From: Dastarcus helophoroides
Lineage: Eukaryota > Arthropoda > Insecta > Coleoptera > Bothrideridae
Length of the DNA stretch: 64,000 bases
Direction: 5' to 3'
NCBI GenBank assembly: GCA_028583605.1
Contig: CM053331.1
Coordinates: forward strand, 14,182,857-14,246,856
Positions 56,455 through 64,000 of this stretch are shown here, one piece after another; within the stretch, counting starts at the first letter, position 1; every line of letters begins with the position of its first letter. The notes beneath the pieces are model-generated. The model had not been told where the DNA came from. It saw nothing but the letters and a program-made list of their open reading frames with translations, and did not search any database. Both the position numbers and the translations under genes were made by a program.

Positions 56455-57874
56455 CTGAAATGGAGAACGGAACCAATCTTGTATTAGTGGCGTGTCCTCT
56501 TCTACACTCGATCTAATTCTTTTTGATGCATATTCGTATCAAGTCAAATTATGACGAAAATCCTAATGTAATCTTGTTTAGTTATTTAATAATTAAAAAA
56601 AATGTATATCGCCGAAATTATTTTTTTTTATTTGTCTATGTAACGAAAAAATTTATTTCAATATCAATGTCTTTAGTAAACCTATGTGTGCTTATCAATA
56701 GAGTATTTAACTCTTATTTTTAAATTGTCTTAAAATATTCACACAGCTGTGTTATCTGGTATAACTTTTTATTTTCCTTAAATAAAATCGCTCTATACGG
56801 ATAAGGAAAAATTTTCATTGTCCATGTAAAACGCTAGGAACTGTCCCTTCCTACGGCCGCTGAACGTATTCCCCTACTTTGATGCAGCATGCTCGTATCG
56901 TCATATCTTCCAGTTTAGATGTTAGAAAAAACTCGTCGAGAGTTTTACAACAGAGTGAAATATTGTTTAGCACAGTCTAACGGCCTATTTGAACTCCTTA
57001 TATTGTAATGTTTAAAGAGTTATTATGTTATATTCTTCATAACAATTATTATTTATTTTGTTTAAGAAATCTCGTTTATTCATTTTGGTTATCAAAGACT
57101 ATCAGTTTTATTTTACCTCAGACGTTGATTAAATCAAGAACAAACAACATGTGGTACGCAAATTTTAATAAAATTGTTGCCTGCCAGTAGTAATCCCGTA
57201 ACAAAACACGTTAGAAGCTAAGCTGTACTACTAAAATCTCCACCAGCACTGATCGCCGCGCTCTGCGTTGAATCGTTTACACCGGTGTAGGAGAATACAA
57301 GGCGCCGCCCATCTATCCCACTATTAGCTCTCAATGTTAAACCTCTCGTTAACATTCTCCCTATGGACAGTGTATGACTTTCCTAATGTGTATAATAATT
57401 TATGTGAAATAGAATTCACCTATTTAAATTGGTGTGAAAACATGAGCTGCCATGTTCAAACAGATTGTGACGTCATTTGTAGATCAACTAAATGACCGCA
57501 AGTAACGTTTGGTATTGTGTGGTAACTTTTCATGTGACATAATGATTTCCCGTCGAAGGTTTAGGGCCAATGCGTTTAAACAATAATAAGTTGGTCTAGA
57601 TTTCCATAAAGAAGCAAAAGCAACACAAAGTACTGTAAAGATAAATAACACAAGCGAACTAGCAACCGTTGTTTATGCTCAACAAATGACGTCATACTTA
57701 AAATCGTCATAGCTAGTACCGTTTTGTGACATTCGTTTGCCGAGCGGAATATTGCAGTTTTAAAATTGTAATAATAAGCCAATCACGTATTTTTATCATT
57801 AGAGACCGATAACTTCTTATTTCTTACTCAATAATTTATAATCTTTACATCATTTAATAAGGTATTTTTTAAAA
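56455..57874. other. Receptor intron with a GC-richer island
   Basis: 57230-57320 is GC-rich for the window (GATCGCCGCGCTCTGCGTTG, GGCGCCGCCC). TTGTGACGTCATTTGTAG (57466) and ACAAATGACGTCATAC (57682) are inverted and may be ends of a small element. No coding was found. Confidence 0.4.
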
Positions 57875-58098
57875 ATTAAAATAAAAATCTTGTCCCTGAA
57901 ACCAAGAAAGATTAAAAAGTGTAACAAAGGGTACTCTAAGGCGTTTCGACAGCCAAGCTATCATCTTCTTTGAAGGTAATCGAAACGCGTTAGAGCAGTC
58001 TTTGTTGTATTTTTTATTCTTTCTTTGTTTCCGGGAACAGGATTTGTTTTTCAATTTTTGAAGGTAACTAGGGGCCAGTCCGTTCCACCAAAGAAAAA
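57875..58098. mobile_element. Foldback element, third copy
   Basis: AAAAATCTTGTCCCTGAAAC, GTAACAAAGGGTACTCTAAG and GCGTTTCGACAGCCAAGCTA, then the complement ATCGAAACGCGTTAGAGCAG and GGAACAGGATTTG, ending AACTAGGGGCCAGTCCGTTC. Sits inside the 2-kb receptor intron, 330 bp from exon 58427-58678. Confidence 0.8.
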
Positions 58099-58426
58099 GG
58101 TAATTTTTATAGTCTCAACTACCCTATTGACAAATTCGAGCATTCAAATTAAAATCATTACTGAAACAAAAAACACTGACCCATTAACTGCTTTTTTTGG
58201 ATACGTAATTTGGGAGTGATAGTCACTTTTAAACCAGATTACTATTAATTGGGAAATCTATTAAAATGATAAACAGATGCGGCCAAACGATTCGTGAAAT
58301 TATTATGATTTCTCAATTTGTGGAAATAAATTGCATTTTTTATTCACAACTTAAACTTTATACATAAGAAATTCAGTTTCATTGTGGCTGAACAGTGCAA
58401 ACATACCAACAAATTTTGAATCTTAC

Positions 58427-58678
58427 CATAATCTTCCTCGTATATTATTGCAACTTTGGTCCAGTTAAGAAAGGCCATAACATCTTGAAAGGCAGTATTG
58501 AGCAGGTGCTGAGCTGGATATAAATTTATCGAGAATTCTCTAATGTCTGTGTCGAGATCAAGACGAGCTTCTAAATGTGGGATATCCAGGGCATCGCAGA
58601 TTGAATGGATGTGGGCTCCGAGTAATGGATCTGAAGGACCGAAAACTGCTTGTACACCTAGCCGAACTTGACCGCAAG
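58427..58678 (-). CDS. Kainate receptor exon, amino-terminal domain (84 codons)
   Basis: Starts after the acceptor TTTTAG and ends before donor GTAAG. The phase-2 start completes the micro-exon codon, and the last base is completed by the next exon. The product runs from CGQVRLGVQAVFGPSDPLLG through HIHSICDALDIPHLEARLDL to FLNWTKVAIIYEEDYG. It matches the amino-terminal domain of kainate receptors: the VFGPS loop, the 'ICDALDIPH' helix and strand, and the 'W-T-K-V-A-I-I-Y' strand that ends lobe 1. This lobe controls subunit assembly rather than binding glutamate. One N-glycosylation sequon (NWT) is visible. The codons are open throughout and the reading is intact. Confidence 0.93.
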
Positions 58679-58864
58679 CTAAAACAAGAGATTGAAAATA
58701 TTAAATTAATAGTTATTTTCGATAATTGTTTCTAGAGAAATATAATTGCAATCTATCATTAGTAGAGGGAATTGAAGAAATCAAAGGACATCAGAATCAG
58801 TTGAAATTTAATATTAAGTGATTAGTTGAGTTCTTTTGTTAATACGAGTATATAAGATATTACC

Positions 58865-58895
58865 AATTCCTCTGGCCAAATGGCGACAAACGATC
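58865..58895 (-). CDS. Kainate receptor micro-exon (31 nt), amino-terminal domain
   Basis: A 31-nt exon preceded on the minus strand by a pyrimidine tract and AG (58896-58897) and followed by the donor GT at 58864-58863. It reads IVCRHLARGI plus one base, which combines with the first two bases of the next exon to give alanine, continuing as CGQVRLGVQAVFG. In kainate receptors this is the helix and strand just before the conserved 'G-V-A/Q-A-I/V-F-G-P' segment of the amino-terminal domain. It is too short for ORF prediction and was found from the splice signals and the phase match. The exon before it is not recognisable in the remaining 5 kb of the window. Confidence 0.75.
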
Positions 58896-60287
58896 TGAAA
58901 AGGAATAATTTATTTTTATGAAAATTATTAAAGAGTCCCATTGTTTTGTTCATTGCTTTAGTAATAAATCCAATATTTTATGCAAGCTAACACTTGCAAA
59001 TAAAAATTTCTTTTAACCATTAGACGCAAAGTAAGAAAACAATGATGACATTTCATTTTTTTGTCAATTTATTTTTTTTCAAACCGGGGTAACTTAGTAA
59101 CTATCTGATTAACATTATTTACTATTATAATAAATAATTATTATCTATACTATTACAATGACGGATCAATTAAAGCAGAGGTATAAATGCTGAAGTCGGC
59201 AGAAACGCGACATTAACATTCCTCCTAGAACCTGGGCAACTGATATATTTTTTGGAAATTCATCATTTAAGGTTGAGTTAAGGTGAATTAAAAAAAATAT
59301 TGGCTGATGTGTAGATATGGGGTTCTACTCCTGATGCCGATCATACATTTATAATGATCCAGTTAGAGAAAGCTTCCTCTATTCAAAAAGCTATCGTACA
59401 GCTGATTTGGTGCAAAATTACTCGAGATATAATCATTTTATGGTGAAGAGTGGTGTTTTTGGCCTATCTCGATAATAGAGCAAACCACGAGCAACGGTCG
59501 TGGTGTGGAATATTTTATATAACATTTTCGAAAAGTATGTAATAAGAAAAGGGGCTGAAAAATATTAAATAAGTAATTTTATTGCATTACCAAATATCCA
59601 TTTTGTTTGATGAATTCTGAAAAGAAAAGCGCAGTCTTGAATAATTTAAAGTATAGTATCTCGTTGAAAATATAACTTCTTTGTAAACAGCATTTTCTTT
59701 TAGAAACCTCCTCGAGTATTCTTAGCTTCAACGAGTTTGCGACGACGAGTACTTTGAAATATACGCAGTGCACTTACAGTTTAAACGAGATCAGATGCAA
59801 TATGATTCTTTCTAATTTTATTCTTGTAACTCAGAGGCGAGTGCATATTAAAATAGTCAACAAACAGTAGCAAGGCTGCAATTTGGGATTAAAAATTGAG
59901 CTTAAAATTTCTCTTTCTTCATTGGCTGTTTCGGAAGTCTTTGGATGGAAATTACTATAATAAATCATGACTGTCTGAAAAATCTCTGAAAGTTATTAAA
60001 CTGAAATTCTTACGGAAAAGTAACAACAACACACAGCCATACAATGATAATTCTTATAGAGATATCCGCTTTTTGTTATCTATTTGTGAGAGAAGATTTA
60101 TGATGTTATTCCTAGATTGGCTGTTTAAAAATACAAGAAGCTATTAGAAAAGTGTTTTCCTGCATCCAGACATTTTCTTGGCCGTTTATCAAATGCTTCT
60201 TGAGGCGTCTCGAAAGAGTATTAATATGAGCGATTTTAAAGTACATAGTATAGACAGACATGTGAACAAGTCGCAATTAAGATGTTA
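58896..60287. other. Receptor intron, upstream exon not found
   Basis: Searched by eye for the start of the amino-terminal domain on the minus strand; none recognised. Confidence 0.5.
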
Positions 60288-60473
60288 CAGTCAAACCTGT
60301 CTAAGCCGGAACATGGCGAGTCCGAAATTTCATGTCGGTTTAGACAGTTTTCCGGCTTGTTTCAGTATCAAGAACGTGTATGTATTTGATGTAAAGTAAA
60401 CGGGACTTTCAAAATATTTCGACATAGGCAGGGTTTCGTCTTATGGAGTTTTCTGCTTGGACAGGTTTGACTG
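60288..60473. mobile_element. pogo/Tigger-type MITE, 186 bp
   Basis: Left end CAGTCAAACCTGTCTAAGCC; the complement of the right end is CAGTCAAACCTGTCCAAGC. TA precedes the left end; the right flank is CA. The end sequence is of the pogo/Tigger kind. Confidence 0.8.
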
Positions 60474-60652
60474 CATATTTTTATGTACTAAAAAATGATC
60501 TGTGAATGAAAAGTACACAGCACAAAATTGCACACTTCTCCATTTGCCTTTGTAGTTTATATTTTAATTTTCTTTTTTTTTTTCGTCATTTTTACTTTAA
60601 ACGCAGAATCCTTGTTTTAAGATCCAAATTTCTGGAAAAAAATTCAGCCATG

Positions 60653-60840
60653 ACGAGTCGGACTCGCACAATTAGGGTTTCGTATTAATGAAGTGAAGAG
60701 TCGATAGGCCAAATTAAGGCAGTTTTACTTAGTATAAATTTAAAATGTGATTTAAATTTACTTATGTTATAACTGAAAAATAAAAAATGTCTATTTTTAG
60801 ATATACAAAATCAATCCAGATATTTATGGAACTGATAGCT
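60653..60840 (+). repeat. Dispersed repeat (CGAGTCGGACTCGCAC family), copy 2
   Basis: CGAGTCGGACTCGCACAATT and AGGGTTTCGTA match 15484 on. The following 170 bp match in blocks. Confidence 0.65.
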
Positions 60841-60849
60841 GATAGCTGA

Positions 60850-62011
60850 TATCTTTAAGACGATTTTACAAAAAGTTTAATTTTCGGAGACCAGATTAAT
60901 ACCCCATTTTATTATAAAATATTTTTTTTCCAATCGTTGGCTAGCGCATTTTCTTTGGCTATCGAGAACTAAAGCTGTGCAAAATTTAAAATTCTACATT
61001 TCATATAATTTGAGAAAACCCCTTTGTGACCAAGATACTGACGGACACGAGAGTTAGATTATAAAGGCTACCGTGTTTGATGTTTTACAAATTCGGTAGT
61101 TGGTTAAGAATAAACCTTTCATCATAACAATGACAGACATTAAAAAGAATCACTTGTTGGCATTCAAAAAAACATTGTTAAAGAATTTGTTGGAAATACA
61201 CGAGCTCAGAATAACATTCAAATTGTTCAGCAACTTTTAGAAAGTTTCAAAATGCCTAGTTGCAACATAAGTATTAAATTGTATTTTGTAAATAGATTTC
61301 TTGCTGACTTCCTGAAAAATCTTGCTGCAGTAATGAGCAGGGCGATTCCAAGGTTTGGAGGACATGGAGGCGGAGTATCAAGGTTGATGGGATGCAAAGA
61401 TGGTAGAATGACGTTGACTATTGTTGGAGCATCATTCATCACACAAAAATGTCCACAAAATAAACCTTAAAAAAAATTAGAAAATTTTTATCTTAATAGG
61501 TTTAATCCTTTGCAAAAACAACTGTTCTATTTGTATAAACACAATCTGACTTGCAATAATATCTAACTAGCCTTTCCATGAACAAAACTGTTATTTATGT
61601 TTTTCAACTTTTACCTTTATTTTTCTTTATATGCCCTTTTTGTATGACCTTCAAGACAAGGATAGGTTGCCAAACCTAGGTCGTTGTAAGATTCAACGGT
61701 CAAAAATTACTCGAAAACAAGTCATAGATCTAGGACAACAAAATTGAAATCGAAATTTTGAAAAAAAATCAAAATACAATTTTTTTTTTAAATAAAGCGC
61801 TTAATACCAAAATGCTCCGATATCACAGGCCCACAAAAAAAAAAAAAGTGGTGTGTGCTGGGTGTCGGACCCACATAGTCCGGCGTATTTTTTCCCGCTG
61901 AACACGAATCTGTAGTCTAAATTGGGGGTCAAACTGCTAAAAGTAGAGAAAACCCAAAAAAACCGATAAAAATCACGATCTCGTATTTTTTTCTGTTTGA
62001 TATTATCATTC
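60850..62011. other. Stretch left of the two-frame element gene
   Basis: 60850-61740 has no recognised feature. 61790-61980 is likely the 3' untranslated or end region of the element gene. It has GTGTCGGACCCACATAGTCC, a word with a weak direct match (CGTCGGACACACTACGGC) at 63929 right of the gene. The frame 61801-62130 overlaps the end of the 62012 frame and is a shadow. Confidence 0.4.
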
Positions 62012-63169
62012 TTATAATTTTCGTCTTTTCCTGACCCTTTTTTCTTCAAATGACCTGTGAAGTGGATTTCTGCTACGTTTTGTTCCTTTTTCTTGAGTTT
62101 CTCTGTGTAGCATCCAACAGTAATCTGCAAACATATTTATTCCCCACTGTCCCTGAAACCGCCGTTCAAACTCTTTGAGATCTTGGTGAAATCTTTCTCC
62201 TTGCTCTTCACTGAAGTCTCCGTTATTCTCCGGGAATTGGTCAAGATGCGAATCAAGGAAGTGCATTTTCAAATTCATTAGGCAACCTGAATGCTGAAAA
62301 TTTCTTATCATATTTGCCACAATGCTTTTGTAATCAGCATCCTTGGTATTGCCTAAAAATTTGGTACACACTTCCTTGAAACTTAACCACGATGCCTTTT
62401 CTTGGTCATCCATGACTGCAACAAACCCTTCATCTTTGAATAACTTTCGGATTTCCGGTCCATCGAAGATGCCTTCCCTTAGTTTAGCATCAGATTTTTT
62501 TTTAAACACAGTACGCAGGTACGTAAAACATTCACCATCTTTATCAAGAGCTTTGACATACTGTTTAATTAAGCCAAGTTTTATATGAAGAGGAGGAATG
62601 AGAATTTTGGCTGGATCAACAAGCGGTTTCTTTATTATATTATGTGATCCAACCTTAAATGAAGATCGTAAAGGCCATTCTTTTTTTACGTAGTGATTTT
62701 TTCGATCCCTACTGTCAAACATACACAAATAGCATGGATATTTTGTGAATCCAGATTGCTGTCCAAGGATCATGGACAAAATTTTTAAATCACCACATAC
62801 TTGCCACTTATGTTCTTCGTACTTTATTTTCTTTAGGACAACTTCGAGGTTTGAATACTCTTCTTTAAGTACACTGGAGTGGGCTAAAGATAGAGGAGCG
62901 AATTTGTTGGTGTTGTGGAGAAGGACTGCCTTAAGACTCTGTTGAGACGAATCAATGAATAACCGCCAATTTTCTGGCTCATATAAATTTGGCTTAAATT
63001 CATCGATAAGTCCTTTTACATCAGTGCAATAGAGTAAATCTTCATTTTTTTCAAAATATTTACGGAAGGCTTCTTCTCGATTCCGATAAAACGAAACTTT
63101 AGTACCTTTTGTCAATAGATTTCTCTTTTTCATATTCGAAGCCAATATTTCAGCCGCTTCTTTTAGAGT
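62012..63169 (-). CDS. Element-encoded protein, candidate DDE-type transposase (second frame)
   Basis: An open frame of about 385 codons, by far the longest here. Counting from the TTG at 63145, it shows NWRLFIDSSQQSLKAVLLHN (Asp 65), EHKWQVCGDLKILSMILG (Asp 119), YTK-like FTKYPCYLCMFDSRD (Cys 138, Cys 141) with His 151, PPLHIKLGLIKQYVKALD (184-201), GIFDGPEIRKL (225-235), and SEEQGERFHQDLKEFERRFQ (311-330). A basic tail (KRVRKRRKL) ends it. The family recurs in many insect and fish genomes as 'uncharacterized protein', as I recall. The order Asp, Asp, CxxC, His, Glu is what several DDE transposase superfamilies show, so I infer a transposase; the superfamily is not known to me. The frame starts within the last codons of the first frame (63163-63840), shifted by one base. 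Confidence 0.75.
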   Translation of the reverse strand, partial: TLKEAAEILASNMKKRNLLTKGTKVSFYRNREEAFRKYFEKNEDLLYCTDVKGLIDEFKPNLYEPENWRLFIDSSQQSLKAVLLHNTNKFAPLSLAHSSVLKEEYSNLEVVLKKIKYEEHKWQVCGDLKILSMILGQQSGFTKYPCYLCMFDSRDRKNHYVKKEWPLRSSFKVGSHNIIKKPLVDPAKILIPPLHIKLGLIKQYVKALDKDGECFTYLRTVFKKKSDAKLREGIFDGPEIRKLFKDEGFVAVMDDQEKASWLSFKEVCTKFLGNTKDADYKSIVANMIRNFQHSGCLMNLKMHFLDSHLDQFPENNGDFSEEQGERFHQDLKEFERRFQGQWGINMFADYCWMLHRETQEKGTKRSRNPLHRSFEEKRVRKRRKL

Positions 63170-63840
63170 TTAGCCTCTCTGAATAAATCATTCAGATGTT
63201 TTTGATCGTATTTTTCCGGCTTCCGATCTTCACCAATAGGTCTGTATTCTTCATTGCTCGAAAACTCTTCTTCCTCAGATTCGCTAGAAATGTTTTCACT
63301 ACTAGTATCAAACTCTTTATCAATAAAAGCTGAATTTTCAGGATCGACGTCGACTTCCATTGTGTCTAATCCACTAGTCAGACTGTCTTGTGACTTGTCA
63401 TCTTCTAAACCTTCTATGAAGTTTGCAACTGGTTGTTGAACACTTGACACAGAAGGATAAGAAATTTTATCCTTATGCATTCGGCCCACAGTGTTGACAT
63501 TTGTTGTGCAAAAGTAACAATTACTTGCATCAAGTGGCTTTTTCCATATCGCTGGAGTTTTAAATTTAAGATTCGCCTTGACCTGGTGCTTTTCAAATCT
63601 ATTGATCATATTATAACATGAGCCACAAACAAAATTGGGTATCCAATTTTTGAGATCGAGGGAAACTTTCATATTGAAGCACTTTTCATACAAAGTCACG
63701 AAACGATCTGTTAGTTTCTTTGTATTTTTTATCCCTATGTACTTTGCACAAACGTAGCAAAAAGCATTGGGATTTCCAGTACATTTGTGATTGCCACGAG
63801 TACTAGAAGTTCCAGCAAAATTTTCAGTAGAAGAATCCAT
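63163..63840 (-). CDS. Element-encoded cysteine-rich N-terminal protein (first frame)
   Basis: ATG at 63840 is chosen; a longer frame from 63861 starts with GTG. The 225-residue product has paired cysteines: Cys 20, CYVC (28-31), Cys 54, CGSC (72-75) and CYFC (108-111). The first two pairs, about 45 residues apart, resemble a treble-clef or ZAD-like zinc-binding unit. A Ser/Glu-rich acidic part follows (about 175-205, with SSESEEEEFSSNEEY), then RKPEKYDQKHLNDLFREAKL and a stop. The reading continues in another frame (LKEAAEILASNMKKRNLL) without loss, so the two frames were one protein, split by a small indel at about 63165-63172. Alternatives are a -1 frameshift or a short intron. Presumed role: DNA or partner binding for the downstream catalytic part. 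Confidence 0.7.
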   Translation of the reverse strand: MDSSTENFAGTSSTRGNHKCTGNPNAFCYVCAKYIGIKNTKKLTDRFVTLYEKCFNMKVSLDLKNWIPNFVCGSCYNMINRFEKHQVKANLKFKTPAIWKKPLDASNCYFCTTNVNTVGRMHKDKISYPSVSSVQQPVANFIEGLEDDKSQDSLTSGLDTMEVDVDPENSAFIDKEFDTSSENISSESEEEEFSSNEEYRPIGEDRKPEKYDQKHLNDLFREAKL

Positions 63841-64000
63841 GAAAATAAATAAACCCCGCACGCTAGAATACCTAGGCCTAAGTATGAGGGCTTTCCGACA
63901 AGGACAATGTCAACTCATCGTCGGACACACTACGGCATCATTCTCATATTCTAGCGCTTCCCTGCAAAACATCGCGCCTTCGCTGGCTTCGATACGCCGA

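Larger units (their letters stand above)
9288..58895 (-). other. Kainate-type ionotropic glutamate receptor gene, internal part (7 exons)
   Basis: This is the extent of the recognisable part of one minus-strand gene. Seven exons, all with AG acceptors and GT donors and mutually compatible phases, join to 1,239 nt (413 codons) without a stop. The product is a ligand-gated cation channel subunit of the GRIK/insect KaiR1D-Grik group, which sits in neuronal or muscle plasma membrane and opens on glutamate binding. The window covers the later amino-terminal domain and the first part of S1. The 5' exons lie right of 58895, probably beyond the window. The exons for the rest of S1, the M1-M4 membrane segments and S2 lie left of 9288, beyond the window. 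The paralogue is not decided: the match to the family is clear from memory, but a database alignment was not possible. Introns (right to left) are about 0.19, 2.0, 15.1, 12.5, 17.6 and 1.0 kb. Confidence 0.93.

Noticed and set aside
57466..57697. Inverted TGACGTCA words, possible CRE sites or element ends
   Set aside because: Two short palindromic words in an intron; no promoter context and no longer inverted match.
61801..62130. 109-codon minus-strand frame
   Set aside because: Overlaps the end of the 62012 frame in another phase and then runs through likely untranslated sequence.
1..64000. CRISPR arrays, bacterial operons, rRNA and tRNA genes
   Set aside because: None seen; spliced genes and animal transposons show this is eukaryotic nuclear DNA, and the tandem repeats lack CRISPR spacing.

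Overview
The window is nuclear DNA from an arthropod, almost certainly an insect; the order cannot be settled from it. It is very AT-rich. Coding is broken into short GT-AG exons, and the space between them is packed with animal-type transposons (Penelope-like, non-LTR, mariner, pogo/Tigger, hAT).

The only host gene I can support is a kainate-type ionotropic glutamate receptor on the minus strand. Seven consecutive exons (31, 252, 176, 219, 153, 204 and 204 nt; 413 codons, all phases compatible) lie between 58895 and 9288. They cover the second half of the amino-terminal domain and the first part (S1) of the glutamate-binding domain. The signal peptide and start lie off the right side. The rest of S1, the channel pore, S2 and the tail lie off the left side. 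Introns reach 12-18 kb, and nearly everything else in the window is intronic.

From left to right, the introns hold: a hAT-like element with a degenerate AT-rich core (218-3833); further AT-rich decayed tandem tracts; a non-LTR reverse transcriptase fragment (8.1-8.5 kb); dispersed repeats (15-18 kb); a satellite with a period of about 260-285 bp, split by a deleted mariner (20.3-23.2 kb); two Penelope-like 3' parts in head-to-head inversion (25.7-27.6 kb); a mariner fragment, small TIR elements and a hAT element (30-32 kb); an inverted repeat pair (36.4-36.9 kb); TIR elements (37.0 and 39.6-40.4 kb); a longer broken Penelope-like element with a candidate hammerhead ribozyme (41.7-43.9 kb); a decayed Polinton-like remnant with a coding minisatellite (45.6-47.4 kb); a nearly fully palindromic 1.18-kb element (49.0-50.2 kb); a Tigger transposase fragment (53.1 kb); foldback elements; and a hAT element with a perfect 8-bp target duplication (54.0-55.7 kb).

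At the right end (62.0-63.8 kb), on the same strand as the receptor, is a two-frame element gene. One frame encodes a cysteine-rich, acidic N-terminal protein; the other encodes a 377-residue protein with features of a DDE transposase. I cannot name its family. It is the best-preserved mobile-element coding region here and the best candidate for an undescribed system.
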